In this document: piece after piece, positions 37,328-47,313 of the stretch | Position numbering within the stretch: position 1 is the first letter of the stretch | How the letters are laid out: each line of letters starts with the position of its first letter | Assembly (NCBI GenBank): GCA_022826945.1 | Contig: JAJDTY010000011.1 | Span: 1 to 64,000 of the forward strand | Reading direction: 5' to 3' | From: Candidatus Binatia bacterium | GTDB taxonomy: Bacteria; Desulfobacterota; Binatia; Bin18 | Length of the DNA stretch: 64,000 nucleotides | The notes under the pieces: model-generated | What the model saw: the letters and a program-made list of their open reading frames with translations, nothing else | Told to the model about the DNA's origin: nothing | Database searches by the model: none | Made by a program: the position numbers and the translations under genes

Positions 37328-37780
37328 TTAACACTGGGTCGATTCTTCTTTTCGAGCGCGAGTAATCTGCACCGTGGGGGTCCAGGTCCGTTTGCGTCGG
37401 GCAAGACGACTGTCTGGCGTCTCCCCGTCAAAATCGGTCACGCGGGTGGTGAAATTGGCCGGATCGATATGCTCAAACGTATGGACGTTGACCACGGCAT
37501 AATCTCGCTCGGCAATCCGGCTCACCGCAAAGGTGAGCACCCCACACCGGGCACAGACGTAGAAGTCGGCGGTCTCATGGCCAAAGCGATAGGTGGGAAC
37601 GCGTACGGTATCTGTGATCGTTGCGTGGAGTTCCGCCTGGGGATGAGACGTGTACGTACCCCGGTGCTTCATGCAGAAACTGCAACTGCACGCTCGAACC
37701 GGAATCTCCGCGGCATCGAGCGGCCACAGGAATTCGTACCGGATCGTCCCGCAGTGGCATCCACCCTCAATTCGTTGCAC
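37328..37780 (-). CDS. GFA-family (glutathione-dependent formaldehyde-activating-like) zinc protein
   Basis: GGCHCGTIRYEF, CSCSFCMKHRGTYTSHP, YVCARCGVLTFAVS. Confidence 0.85.
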   Translation of the reverse strand: MQRIEGGCHCGTIRYEFLWPLDAAEIPVRACSCSFCMKHRGTYTSHPQAELHATITDTVRVPTYRFGHETADFYVCARCGVLTFAVSRIAERDYAVVNVHTFEHIDPANFTTRVTDFDGETPDSRLARRKRTWTPTVQITRARKEESTQC

Positions 37781-37859
37781 GCTGACTCCTTGTCCGTCCC
37801 CGGAACGCTTGCTATGCTCGCCGCCTTGAACAACACCGCAATCATAGAGGAGAAGATAT

Positions 37860-38312
37860 ATGGCAGCCACACCCTCTACCCGCCGTTTTGATGATCGCAA
37901 TATCCGGTGGCAGAGCCTGGGCGACTTTGAGCACCTCGAGGTCACCCTGCTCGATGTGGATGAAGAAAACAATATCGTGGACCTGATGGTCAGATTCGCG
38001 CCAAATGAGAAGATCTTTCTGCACCGTCATCTGGCACTGACCAACACCCTGGTCGTGGATGGCGAGCATATTATCTACGAAGCTGATGGGAGCGCGGTCA
38101 AAGATGTCCGTCCGGTTGGAAAATATACCTCCAGCCCGGCCGGGGACGCGCATCTCGAAGGCGGTGGTGCCGACGGGGCGATTGTGCACTACAGTGTACG
38201 CGGCGACAGTGACGCCCTGTTCGATGTGCTGAACGACGATATGAGCGTGGCCTCAACGCTGCGCACCGCCGACTTTAAGGCCGTGCTTGAGGACCAAAAA
38301 CAGGCTGCCTGA
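37860..38312 (+). CDS. Cupin-domain protein
   Basis: RFAPNEKIFLHRHLALTNTLVVDGEHIIYEADG..TSSPAGDAHLEGGGADGAIVHYSV. Confidence 0.75.
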   Translation: MAATPSTRRFDDRNIRWQSLGDFEHLEVTLLDVDEENNIVDLMVRFAPNEKIFLHRHLALTNTLVVDGEHIIYEADGSAVKDVRPVGKYTSSPAGDAHLEGGGADGAIVHYSVRGDSDALFDVLNDDMSVASTLRTADFKAVLEDQKQAA

Positions 38313-38365
38313 TACCACCTCCTGCCAGTACCTGTGTGGATGATCGAGCGGAATAAAGAAGGGGA

Positions 38366-39574
38366 GTGGTGGACGTCCTGATTCCGTGCCCGTCGCAACG
38401 GGACCGCAACGCCCTGGCGGGCATGTCCGAGCATAGGTTTCATCTGCTCGACGCGCCGCTCAATCCGCGCACGCCCTCTCCGGAATTGGACCTGCTGGCG
38501 TATACCGATCAGTGCCGCGACTATGTCAAGACACACCCCATTGAGGCCGTTTTCTACTCCCGAGACGTGGCCGATATCGTGGCGGCGGTTCTGTGTGAGG
38601 AGTTTGGGTTTCCGGGGCCCAGCGTGGAGTCCGTCTTTCTCTGCCTCCACAAATACTACGGTCGTCAATATGAACCCCATCCGGTCCGCTGTGATCCCAT
38701 CGATCTGGCGGACGAGCAGCCGGTGATTACGCGCTACCCGTGTTATCTCAAACCGCCCTGGCTGAACCTCGGGATTCTCGGTTTTAAGCTCGACTCGGAC
38801 GACGACCTCCGGCGGGCGCTGACGGTCGCCCGACGCGAATATCCGGCCTGGTCGCCGCTCTACCTGCCGTTTTTCGAACGTTATATCGACTGCGAGAAGT
38901 TCCCACTGGCCGCCCGAGAGATCATGCTGGTCGAAGACTTTGTTGACGGACCGCAGGTGACGGTCGAGGGCTGGGTCGCCAATGCGCGGCCGGCGCTCTG
39001 GGCGATTACGGATACCAATACCTATCCGGGTACCCGGATTATTGACAATTTCTCGCTGCCGTCCCGGCACCCGGTCCACATCCAGGAACTGTTGGCTCAA
39101 CAGGCCCTGGAAGCGATCGGCAATATCGGCCTGGACAACGGCTTCTTCAATATCGAGTTCTGGTGCCATGACGATGCGGTCACCCTGACGGAGGTCAACG
39201 GCCGGGCGGCCACCTGTTTCTATCATCTGTATCGTCGCTGTCTCGGAGCCTGCGTGTACGAAGCCGGACTGACGCTGGCCGGCGGGCAGCCGCTCCAGCC
39301 TCCGCTGATACCGACCGATGTTGTGGGCGGCCAGTTCAATTTCATCACCTTTGGTGAAGATCTGGCCGAGAATCTGTTTGATTTTACGCGGGCGCAGGAA
39401 GTCGGCGATCTGACGGTCTATGTCGAACCGGGACAGGAGATTCGTCCGGTGAGCGAGTTCGGGGTCGTGCTGGCCCAGATCGATCTGTTCGGCCCAAGCT
39501 ATGCGGCGATTCATGCGGAAGCCGAGGCCTTACGCCGCCGACTACTGAAACAGCCGGCCCATTCGCCGTGGTAA
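38366..39574 (+). CDS. ATP-grasp domain protein
   Basis: PCYLKPPWL, MLVEDFVDGPQVTVEGWV, FFNIEFWCHDDAVTLTEVNGRAATCFYHLY. Confidence 0.8.
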   Translation: MVDVLIPCPSQRDRNALAGMSEHRFHLLDAPLNPRTPSPELDLLAYTDQCRDYVKTHPIEAVFYSRDVADIVAAVLCEEFGFPGPSVESVFLCLHKYYGRQYEPHPVRCDPIDLADEQPVITRYPCYLKPPWLNLGILGFKLDSDDDLRRALTVARREYPAWSPLYLPFFERYIDCEKFPLAAREIMLVEDFVDGPQVTVEGWVANARPALWAITDTNTYPGTRIIDNFSLPSRHPVHIQELLAQQALEAIGNIGLDNGFFNIEFWCHDDAVTLTEVNGRAATCFYHLYRRCLGACVYEAGLTLAGGQPLQPPLIPTDVVGGQFNFITFGEDLAENLFDFTRAQEVGDLTVYVEPGQEIRPVSEFGVVLAQIDLFGPSYAAIHAEAEALRRRLLKQPAHSPW

Positions 39575-39606
39575 GCGCGTAGGCCGAAGAGTCCGGGACC
39601 AGGGGT

Positions 39607-40422
39607 ATGTGCCGTTTTGTTGTGTATCGCGGAAAGCCGGTTCCGCTCGCCCAGGTCATCAGCGCGCCCGAGCACTCCCTGATAGAGCAGAGCTACCAGC
39701 CCAAAGAGATGACCGCCGGAACGGTGAATGTGGATGGGTTTGGGGTCGGGTGGTATAACCGCGCGCTTGATTCCACGCCGTGTATCTATACCAATATCGT
39801 CCCGATCTGGAATGATCGTAATCTGCCCGGCTTGAGCCGCCATATTGTTTCGGATTGCATTGTCGCCAACGTCCGCAGCGCCACACCGGGTTTCGGGCTT
39901 GACCAGAGCAACTGTCAGCCGTTTGCCCATGGTCGTCTGTCGTTCATGCATAACGGCTTTATTGAAAAGGCCCGTGATGGCCTGCTGCGCAAGATACGCG
40001 AGGCGCTGCGCGATGAATATTATCGCCTCATTCGGGGCTCCACCGACTCTGAGCACATTTTCGCCCTTATCCTGAACTTTCTGCACGGCCAGGAGCAGAC
40101 GCCACAGGCATATGCCACCGCCATTCGGCACACGGTTGCCCAGTTGCTGGACTGGACACGCGGTCAGGCGGTTCATATGGGGCTGAATCTGGTGCTGTCC
40201 GACGGGGTGCATGTGGTCGCCCTCCGCTTTGCGAATACCTCGCCGGCACCGTCGCTGTATTATGTGGACAACGGAACGGATTTCTCCGACGCGGTGGTTA
40301 TCGCCTCGGAAAAACTCTCTGCCGATCCAGGCTGGAAGACCGTCCCGGAGAGTCATATTGTGATCTGCCGGAACGCCACGGATATTGACCTTGTCGCCCT
40401 TGGCGGCCGGGAGGCGGCATGA
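39607..40422 (+). CDS. egtC: Class-II glutamine amidotransferase, EgtC-like
   Basis: MCRFVVYRGKPVPLAQVISAPEHSLIEQSYQPKEMTAGTVNVDGFGVGWYN; VRSATPGFGLDQSNCQPFAHGRLSFMHNGFI. Confidence 0.85.
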   Translation: MCRFVVYRGKPVPLAQVISAPEHSLIEQSYQPKEMTAGTVNVDGFGVGWYNRALDSTPCIYTNIVPIWNDRNLPGLSRHIVSDCIVANVRSATPGFGLDQSNCQPFAHGRLSFMHNGFIEKARDGLLRKIREALRDEYYRLIRGSTDSEHIFALILNFLHGQEQTPQAYATAIRHTVAQLLDWTRGQAVHMGLNLVLSDGVHVVALRFANTSPAPSLYYVDNGTDFSDAVVIASEKLSADPGWKTVPESHIVICRNATDIDLVALGGREAA

Positions 40423-41657
40423 TTGATATTACGGACTTCCAGCAGCGGATGGTCGAGGCGCGGGCGTATACGAAGTCACTGTTCGCGGCCATCGAGCCGG
40501 AGGACTTCCGTCGCCAGGCCCACGCCGAGTTCAGTCCGGTCGGCTGGCACCTCGGCCATATCGGGGTGACCGAGGGCTTCTGGATTCTGCAACAGTGTCA
40601 GCACGCGGCCGCCCTGTCGCCCGAGTATGATGTGGTTTTCTCCCCGCTTGAGAATCCCAAGGAGAATCGGGTCAATCTCCCCTCCGCGCAGGAGATATTT
40701 GCCTATCTGGATGAAGTCCGCACCTGTGTGTTCGCCTTTCTGGAGCGGGGCGATTGGCCGGACACCCATTCTCTGCTGGGCGAAGGTCGCATCCTGAACA
40801 TGCTTCTCCAACACGAAGAACAGCATACCGAGATCATCCTGCTGGTTCTCAATCTGCTTGCGGCCCGGCGCTTCGATGCGGGAGACCGGGATTTGTTCGT
40901 TTCCTCCGCCGTGCCGCGCCGGAGTCCTTCTCCGCATGCCGCCCGAACGGCCATGGTCAGGATTCCCGCCGGCGCCTACGGCATGGGCAGCGACGACAGC
41001 GCACACACGCTGGACAATGAACGGCCCGCTCGGCAGGTCTGGCTGGAGGAATTCTGGATCGATCCAACACCGGTCACAAACGCCGATTTTCTGGAGTTCA
41101 TGGATGCCGGCGGATATGAAAGCCCTGCCTGGTGGAGTCGGCAGGGGTGGCGCTGGCGTGAGGAGAATCATATTGCCCATCCCCTGTACTGGCGTCCCGG
41201 GAGTACTCAGGGGCACTGGCTGGAGATCGACCCGTTCGGGGTGGCGCCGTTGAACCCGGCCCAACCGGTGCGGTGTGTGAGCTGGTACGAGGCCGAGGCG
41301 TACGCCCGCTGTGTCGGGAAGCGGCTGCCGACCGAGGCCGAATGGGAAAAAGCGGCCTGGTGGGAGGCCGAGCGGCCCGCCACGGCGACGCAGTCAGATC
41401 CTCCAGAGTCCGGTCTCGGTCTGCTCGGCGGGGTCTGGGAGTGGACGAACACCTGGTTTCATCCCTATCCGGGTTTTCAGGCTTTTCCGTACGACGGCTA
41501 TTCGGTTCCGTATTTTGATCAACATCACCGAGTCTTGCGCGGCGGGTCGTGGGCAACGCGCCGACATGTCTTACGCTCAACGTTTCGGAACTGGTATCAT
41601 CCCGGCATGCGGGCCGTCTTTGTCGGCTTGCGGTGTGCAAAGGACGCCGCGCCCTAG
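40419..41657 (+). CDS. egtB: Ergothioneine biosynthesis sulfoxide synthase, EgtB-like
   Basis: DinB-type N-terminus (HLGHIGVTEGFW, LLQHEEQHTE) plus FGE domain ending GGVWEWTNTWFHPYPGFQAFPYDGYSVPYFDQHHRVLRGGSWATRRHVLRSTFRNW. Confidence 0.88.
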   Translation: MIDITDFQQRMVEARAYTKSLFAAIEPEDFRRQAHAEFSPVGWHLGHIGVTEGFWILQQCQHAAALSPEYDVVFSPLENPKENRVNLPSAQEIFAYLDEVRTCVFAFLERGDWPDTHSLLGEGRILNMLLQHEEQHTEIILLVLNLLAARRFDAGDRDLFVSSAVPRRSPSPHAARTAMVRIPAGAYGMGSDDSAHTLDNERPARQVWLEEFWIDPTPVTNADFLEFMDAGGYESPAWWSRQGWRWREENHIAHPLYWRPGSTQGHWLEIDPFGVAPLNPAQPVRCVSWYEAEAYARCVGKRLPTEAEWEKAAWWEAERPATATQSDPPESGLGLLGGVWEWTNTWFHPYPGFQAFPYDGYSVPYFDQHHRVLRGGSWATRRHVLRSTFRNWYHPGMRAVFVGLRCAKDAAP

Positions 41658-41703
41658 CGCGGCGAGAGGCGGTTGATTGACTGAGTAAGGTGGGTTGTTT
41701 GGT

Positions 41704-42690
41704 ATGTCAACACGATTCCGGGAGACTGACCGTTTACAAATTTCTACGGTGGGCAAGGTACGTTCGCAGTTGCGGACGGATGTTGCCTTCGGCTTGCGGC
41801 AAAGCCAGAAAACCCTGCCGCCCAAGTATTTTTACGACGCCTACGGGTCGCGTCTGTTTGAGGATATCTGCCAGCAGCCGGAGTACTACCTCACCCGGAC
41901 CGAAGCGCAGATTCTGCGCACGCACGCCGCGGCTATTGTGCGACAGACGGCGGGCGCCTCCCTGGTCGAGCTGGGAAGCGGCAGTGCGGTGAAAACCCGC
42001 CTCCTGTTCGATGAATATCAACGCCGGGACCATCTCCTGCACTATGTGCCGATCGATATCAGCGCCTCGATGCTCGAAGAGACCGCGCGGGGCTTGCTGA
42101 CTGACTACCCCACCATGTCGATTGAGGCCCTGGCGACCGACTATCTGGCCGGACTCACCGTCCTGCCCAATACCCGCCCCCGCCTCGTCCTCTTTTTGGG
42201 TAGCAATCTGGGGAATTTCAGTCCGGCGGAGCAGACCGAACTGTTTCAGCACCTGGCGGCCTACCTCCATCCCGGCGATCAATTCTTATTGGGGCTCGAC
42301 CTGCGGAAGTCTGTTGAGGTTTTAGAAGCCGCGTATAATGACGCGGCTGGAGTGACGGCCGATTTTAATCTCAACATCCTGCGTCACATCAATCGCGAGC
42401 TCCAGGCGGATTTTAATCTCGCGCAGTTTTCTCATCTGGCCTTTTATAATCAGGAGCTGCATCAAATCGAAATGCACCTGAAGAGCGAGGTGGCCCAGGA
42501 CGTGACCATCGCTGCCCTGGACCTGACCGTCTCGTTCCAGGTGGGGGAGACCATCCACACGGAGATATCCAGAAAGTTCGACGCGCAAGAAGTCAAAGAA
42601 CAACTGATTGGCCACGGCTTCCAATACCAATCCCAATGGACTGACCCCGACAACCGTTTTCTCCTGAGCCTCTTTCGCTATACGGGCTAA
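41704..42690 (+). CDS. egtD: L-histidine Nalpha-methyltransferase, EgtD-like
   Basis: LPPKYFYDAYGSRLFEDICQQPEYYLTRTEAQIL, LVELGSGSAVKTRLL, FLGSNLGNFSPAE, YNQELHQIEMHL. Confidence 0.92.
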   Translation: MSTRFRETDRLQISTVGKVRSQLRTDVAFGLRQSQKTLPPKYFYDAYGSRLFEDICQQPEYYLTRTEAQILRTHAAAIVRQTAGASLVELGSGSAVKTRLLFDEYQRRDHLLHYVPIDISASMLEETARGLLTDYPTMSIEALATDYLAGLTVLPNTRPRLVLFLGSNLGNFSPAEQTELFQHLAAYLHPGDQFLLGLDLRKSVEVLEAAYNDAAGVTADFNLNILRHINRELQADFNLAQFSHLAFYNQELHQIEMHLKSEVAQDVTIAALDLTVSFQVGETIHTEISRKFDAQEVKEQLIGHGFQYQSQWTDPDNRFLLSLFRYTG

Positions 42691-42705
42691 GCGGACTGCA
42701 CCCAT

Positions 42706-43689
42706 ATGCCGCAAGCGGGCAGCCGGAGAGAACTGCTCCTCATCGCAACCGGCGGGACGATCAGCCAAGTACGTACCGAGCCGGGCGGAGAGAGTCGTCC
42801 CGGGCTGTCGGCCGCGGATTTATTGGCCCGGACTACCATTGAGACCGGGCATCTGCACTGTCTGGACCTGCCGTATCCTGACGGTGTGATTTCCTCAGGT
42901 GCGGAGTTGCTCAGGCTTGCACGGGCGATTGAGCGGGCGGCCAAGGAAGGCGTGGACGGCGTCGTGGTGACGCACGGAACCGATGCCCTCGAAGAGGTGG
43001 CGTACGGTATCGATGAAATGCTCTCCGGGACTGTTCCCATTGTCTTTACCGGGGCGATGCGGCCAAGTTGGGCCGCCGACTATGACGGAATACAAAACCT
43101 GGAGAACGCCGTGCGGGTCGCCTCCTACCTGCTGCCTGAATACGGGACGCTGGTTACGCTGCACGGTCACATCTTTGAGGCCTGGAGCGTATATAAAAGC
43201 GATACCGTGGCCCTGGACGCCTTTACGGCGCGGCGCGGGGCTCCGTCCGGGCGCGTCAACGGGCAGCGGATTGAACTCGGCTGGCAGCCTACGCGCTGGA
43301 ATCGTCTGGGGCGTCAGCCCCAAGCCATGTCCTACTCGGTTCCCATCCTCACGCTTGGGGTTGGCGATGACGCCGCACTGCTCAAGTTAGTAGGCGAGCG
43401 GGCCGAGCGGTCCATAGACGGCCTGGTAGTCGCGAGCATGGGGGCCGGGAGCATCCCACCAACCGCGCTCGTACAAATCCGCCGTCTCGCCGACACGGGG
43501 CTGCCTGTGGTGTGTTGCTCCAGCGCGCCGAGCGGGCCCACCGCGGCGGGGCAGTATTACCCTGGCGCGTATGATGAACTCATGGCTGCGGGAATCAGGA
43601 TTGAAAACCATCTGTCCCCGCGCAAAGCCCGCCTCCGTCTGATGCTGAGTCTCGGGCTGGACATCCCATACCAGCCTTTTGCCGGGTGA
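42706..43689 (+). CDS. Asparaginase
   Basis: LLIATGGTISQV, VVTHGTDALEEVAYGIDEML, VFTGAMRPSWAADYDGIQNLENAVRVA. Confidence 0.9.
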   Translation: MPQAGSRRELLLIATGGTISQVRTEPGGESRPGLSAADLLARTTIETGHLHCLDLPYPDGVISSGAELLRLARAIERAAKEGVDGVVVTHGTDALEEVAYGIDEMLSGTVPIVFTGAMRPSWAADYDGIQNLENAVRVASYLLPEYGTLVTLHGHIFEAWSVYKSDTVALDAFTARRGAPSGRVNGQRIELGWQPTRWNRLGRQPQAMSYSVPILTLGVGDDAALLKLVGERAERSIDGLVVASMGAGSIPPTALVQIRRLADTGLPVVCCSSAPSGPTAAGQYYPGAYDELMAAGIRIENHLSPRKARLRLMLSLGLDIPYQPFAG

Positions 43690-43830
43690 AAGAGGACAAT
43701 CCACCCTGGCCCTTCGACAAGCTCAGGGCCACCCCATTCAAGGAGGGAACAAAAAATCTTCCCTCCTCGGAGGCCTGTCCTGAGCGTAGCAGAGCGAAGT
43801 CGAAGGGGGTGGCCGTAGGCCGGGGTGGGT
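43690..43830. repeat. Dispersed FDKLRA/ERSR-SKG-type inverted repeat block
   Basis: CCCTTCGACAAGCTCAGGGCCACC ... GGCCTGTCCTGAGCGTAGCAGAGCGAAGTCGAAGGGG; related copy ~36496-36530. Confidence 0.7.
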
Positions 43831-43839
43831 TCCTCTCCC

Positions 43840-44886
43840 CTACGCCACTCTGGGCAAGACCTCTCTTCCGAACCGATCCAGCGAGGCCATAATTTTGTCG
43901 TGGGCCAACCCGCCAAAATTTGCCAGCAGGCTCACGTTGGTAATGCCCATAGACTGGATTTCCCTGATGCGCTCGACGCACTGGTCCGGATCACCAAAGA
44001 TGACTTTATGCGGGTACAGATAGCCCTCATAGTCAAAGGTCTTGAAGGCGTCCTTGAGACCCTGGTACGGCCGATACTGATCGGAGTAGGCGGCTTCCTG
44101 GTTGGAGGCGGCCACCGCGTTTATATAGCGCATCATGGCCTCGCGGGGCTCTTCCTTTGCCTTTTCCGCGGTCTCGCCGCAATAAAAATGGTACACCCCG
44201 AGGATTTCCGGAGCGTCCGTGTAGCCATGGGCCTGCCGGGTCTGGGTGAAGAGCTGGATACGCCCCACCAGGACTTCCGGATTGGGCTGGGCATAGGGGA
44301 CGACCATCAAATGATAGCCCATCTTCCCGGCCCATTCGAACGATTCCGGCGTAAAGATACAGGCAACATAGACGGGTGGTGGTTGCTGAACGGGCTGCGG
44401 AATGACCTGGAGATTGCGGACCTTGCGGAATGTGCCGTCGTGAGAGACCCGTCTTTCCGCCCAGGCTTGCATGATGATGGCGTGCGCTTCTTCAAACAGC
44501 GCCCGACTGTCGCCCATATTCCGCTCAAAGGCGTCGTACTCGCCCTTTTGAAATCCCCGTCCAATCCCGAACTCCAATCGCCCGCCCGACAAGCAGTCGA
44601 GCATGGCATACTCTTCCGCCAGCCGAATCGGGTCTTGGAGTGGCAGGAGGGCAATCCCGGAGCCAATGCGGATGTTCTTCGTGCGTTGGGCAACCGCGGC
44701 CCCAATCACGGGAACGGAGGGCAGATGGCCGCCGTAATTATAAAAATGATGTTCCGCAAACCAGACGGAGTGAAAGCCGAGGGCTTCAGCTTGGTCGGTC
44801 TCTGTGAGCATGTCCAGGTAGAATTGCTCATCGCTGGTGTGAAATTCCGGGAAGAAGCTGGGTAAATGAAAGAGTGAGATTCGCAT
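43840..44886 (-). CDS. LLM-class flavin-dependent oxidoreductase (luciferase-like)
   Basis: ALGFHSVWFAEHHFYNYGGHLPSVPVIGAAVAQRTKNIRIGSGIALLPLQDPIRLAEEYAMLDCLSGGRLEFGIGRGF. Confidence 0.93.
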   Translation of the reverse strand: MRISLFHLPSFFPEFHTSDEQFYLDMLTETDQAEALGFHSVWFAEHHFYNYGGHLPSVPVIGAAVAQRTKNIRIGSGIALLPLQDPIRLAEEYAMLDCLSGGRLEFGIGRGFQKGEYDAFERNMGDSRALFEEAHAIIMQAWAERRVSHDGTFRKVRNLQVIPQPVQQPPPVYVACIFTPESFEWAGKMGYHLMVVPYAQPNPEVLVGRIQLFTQTRQAHGYTDAPEILGVYHFYCGETAEKAKEEPREAMMRYINAVAASNQEAAYSDQYRPYQGLKDAFKTFDYEGYLYPHKVIFGDPDQCVERIREIQSMGITNVSLLANFGGLAHDKIMASLDRFGREVLPRVA

Positions 44887-45081
44887 ACCGCCTCCTATGG
44901 TTCCTTTTCATAGCCGACTTTCTCCCTGGAAAGAAGGCGGCAGAGGCGGAATCTGCCTGTGGGGGTACGTTGAACTGGATGCGTGGGTTTGCTAGTTGGG
45001 GAGCTTATTTCCTATAATAGCAAAAGCGCAGATAGACGGTCTGCATAAGAGCTGGTCGTGTTAGAGCAGGAGAGGGTGGTG

Positions 45082-46848
45082 ATGCAGGCAAAACATCCGG
45101 GATGGCGTACAGCGTTCTTGTTCGTCGTTTTGTTCGCCGGCGTGTGGTCCGGCCCCGCGTTTGGAAACGTTGACAAGCGTGCGAACTCCGCGGTTTCTCC
45201 ACTTCCCTACCCAAAGGCCCTCCAGCCCCAGGTCGAGTTCTGGACCAAGATTTTCGCGACGTACTCGGAATATCAGGTCGTTATTCACGACGCGGTCTAT
45301 TTGGACAAGGTGTATGCCGTCCTCGATTTTCGGCCGCTCTTAAAAAAGCATAGCAAAGCCAAAGTCCGGAAGCTGAAGGCCAAGCGGACCAAGCAGGAAC
45401 TCAGAAAAGTTCGGGCCGCCCTGCGCAAGCTTCATATCCACGGCGCAAAAGGACGGACGCTGAGTGCGCGTGAGAAAAAAATTCGGACGCTCTTCAAAGA
45501 TGTCAAAGAGCGCCACAAATTCCGCAAGGCCGCAGCGAAGAAGCGACTGCGGGCGCAATCCGGGATACGGGAGCGCTTTCGCCAGAGCCTGCGCATTTCC
45601 GGTCGGTATCTGCCCAGGATGGAGAAGATATTCCGTCAAAAAGGACTCCCGGTTGTCCTGACCCGCCTCCCGTTGATCGAATCGTCTTTCAATATTGAGG
45701 CCTATTCAAAAGTTGGTGCGGCCGGCATCTGGCAATTCATGCCCGCGACCGGACGCTTAGTGAGATTGACGATTAACCATGTGGTTGACGAGCGCCTCGA
45801 CCCCCTCATTGCCACCCGGGCTGCCGCCGACCTGCTCAAGGCGAATTATGACAAGCTGCAAACCTGGCCGCTGGCGGTTACGGCCTATAACCATGGCCGG
45901 GCCGGGATGGCGCGCGCCGTCCGGAAAGTCGGCACGCGCGATATTGCGACCATTATCCGCCGCTACAAAAGCCGGACGTTCGGGTTTGCGTCGCGGAACT
46001 TTTATGCCGAGTTGCTGGCGGCCATTGAGGTGGAGAAAAATAGCGCCAAATACTTCGGTCCCGTCAAACGCGACCCTCTCCTCCGGTACGATGAAGTCGA
46101 TCTCCAGCACTTTGTCTCGCTCGAAAATCTGGCCAGCGCCGCCGACACCAGTACCGAGCGATTAGTGGCGCTCAACCCGTCCTTTGGGCCACTGATCCGG
46201 AACGGGAAACTCCACGTTCCACGCGGCCACCGGTTGCGTATCCCGGCCGGTGCGCGGAAAGACTTCACCCGGCGTTACGCCGCGCTCAGCCCTCGGGCCA
46301 AGGCCGACCAACAGGCCGCTGCCTTTGCTTTTCATAAGGTCCGGCGGGGGCAGACGCTGGGCGGTATTGCGCAGCGCTACGGGACGAGCGCTCGGACCCT
46401 GCAACGCCTGAACGGACTCAGAAGCGCGCATTTCATCCGCATCGGACAACGGCTGCGCGTCCCCCTGAGAGGGAAGGGCAGACGGCCGGCAGCCCGGTCC
46501 GTCCAGGTGGCACGGGCTGCCTCGCGGGACGGGACGCATATTGTGCGTCGGGGAGAATCGCTCGGCAAGATCGCCCGACGCTACAACACAACCGTGGCGG
46601 CGCTCCAACGGCTCAACGGCATCAAAAACGCCGCGCTGATACCGGCCGGGAAAAAACTGCGCGTCTCGGCTGACTCCCCCGATAAAGGCAAAGCACGGTA
46701 CGTCAAACACCGGGTTCGCCGTGGCCAAACGCTCGGCAGTATTGCCCGGCGCTACGGCACAAAGGTGTCCATTCTGAAGCGTCTGAATGGCGTGAAGAAC
46801 GTCAAACGCCTGCAAATCGGCCAGGTGTTGCGTATTCCAACGGGCTGA
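45082..46848 (+). CDS. Membrane-bound lytic murein transglycosylase (MltD-like) with three LysM repeats
   Basis: LPLIESSFNIEAYSKVGAAGIWQFMPATGRL; LysM-like HKVRRGQTLGGIAQRYGTSARTLQRLNGL and two more. Confidence 0.92.
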   Translation: MQAKHPGWRTAFLFVVLFAGVWSGPAFGNVDKRANSAVSPLPYPKALQPQVEFWTKIFATYSEYQVVIHDAVYLDKVYAVLDFRPLLKKHSKAKVRKLKAKRTKQELRKVRAALRKLHIHGAKGRTLSAREKKIRTLFKDVKERHKFRKAAAKKRLRAQSGIRERFRQSLRISGRYLPRMEKIFRQKGLPVVLTRLPLIESSFNIEAYSKVGAAGIWQFMPATGRLVRLTINHVVDERLDPLIATRAAADLLKANYDKLQTWPLAVTAYNHGRAGMARAVRKVGTRDIATIIRRYKSRTFGFASRNFYAELLAAIEVEKNSAKYFGPVKRDPLLRYDEVDLQHFVSLENLASAADTSTERLVALNPSFGPLIRNGKLHVPRGHRLRIPAGARKDFTRRYAALSPRAKADQQAAAFAFHKVRRGQTLGGIAQRYGTSARTLQRLNGLRSAHFIRIGQRLRVPLRGKGRRPAARSVQVARAASRDGTHIVRRGESLGKIARRYNTTVAALQRLNGIKNAALIPAGKKLRVSADSPDKGKARYVKHRVRRGQTLGSIARRYGTKVSILKRLNGVKNVKRLQIGQVLRIPTG

Positions 46849-46849
46849 A

Positions 46850-47313
46850 GAGCGGCATTACTGTATTCTGTCCTGCTCCCAGCCTTGGATGCGCATTGGG
46901 CTGAACTGAAACTGAGTCCATTCTCACCAGATGCGTCCAAACGAGTCCGGCCACGAACCGAAAGCGCTGATCGTAGGATAATAAATCCGCGCCGGCTTCC
47001 ATGGCGTGGGCAGCAATCCATATAGCATTGGTTGGAATGGGTGTTCCCGCTTGTCGCAGTGCCGCTGCAAGTCGGCCAAAGCGGTCTGCCGTTGTGAGTG
47101 TAACGGGCAGTAGGCTCCCGTAGGGGTTCGCTAGAAAATCGTCTAATTCCTACTGATTCCTTTCGTAGTGTGAACCATTGCGGAGCCAAACAAGAGCTCT
47201 CCCCCAACTCTCGTCGAGAGGAAAATATGTTGTGTGCGCCGGATTCGTTCAGCGATCTCAGACCTACCCCGCAGCAGAGCAGAATAGGCGTTTGTATCAA
47301 GAGTGACCTTCAT
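46850..47313 (-). pseudogene. VapC-like PIN toxin, frameshifted and with internal TAG
   Basis: MKVTLDTNAYSALLRGRSEIAERIRRTQHIFLSTRVGGELLFG / shifted LRNGSHYERNQ*ELDDFLANPYGSLLPVTLTTADRFGRLAAALRQAGTPIPTNAIWIAAHAMEAGADLLSYDQRF. Confidence 0.75.

Noticed and set aside
38189-39514. 441-aa minus-strand ORF antisense to the ATP-grasp gene
   Set aside because: No family features; low-complexity Arg/Gly/Asp composition typical of shadow ORFs in GC-rich genes; sense strand has clear ATP-grasp motifs
43825-44865. 346-aa plus-strand ORF antisense to the LLM oxidoreductase
   Set aside because: Shadow ORF; sense strand encodes an unmistakable luciferase-like protein
46300-46848. Tandem DNA repeat / CRISPR-like array
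   Set aside because: Repeats are diverged LysM coding repeats within the lytic transglycosylase; no CRISPR arrays seen anywhere in the window
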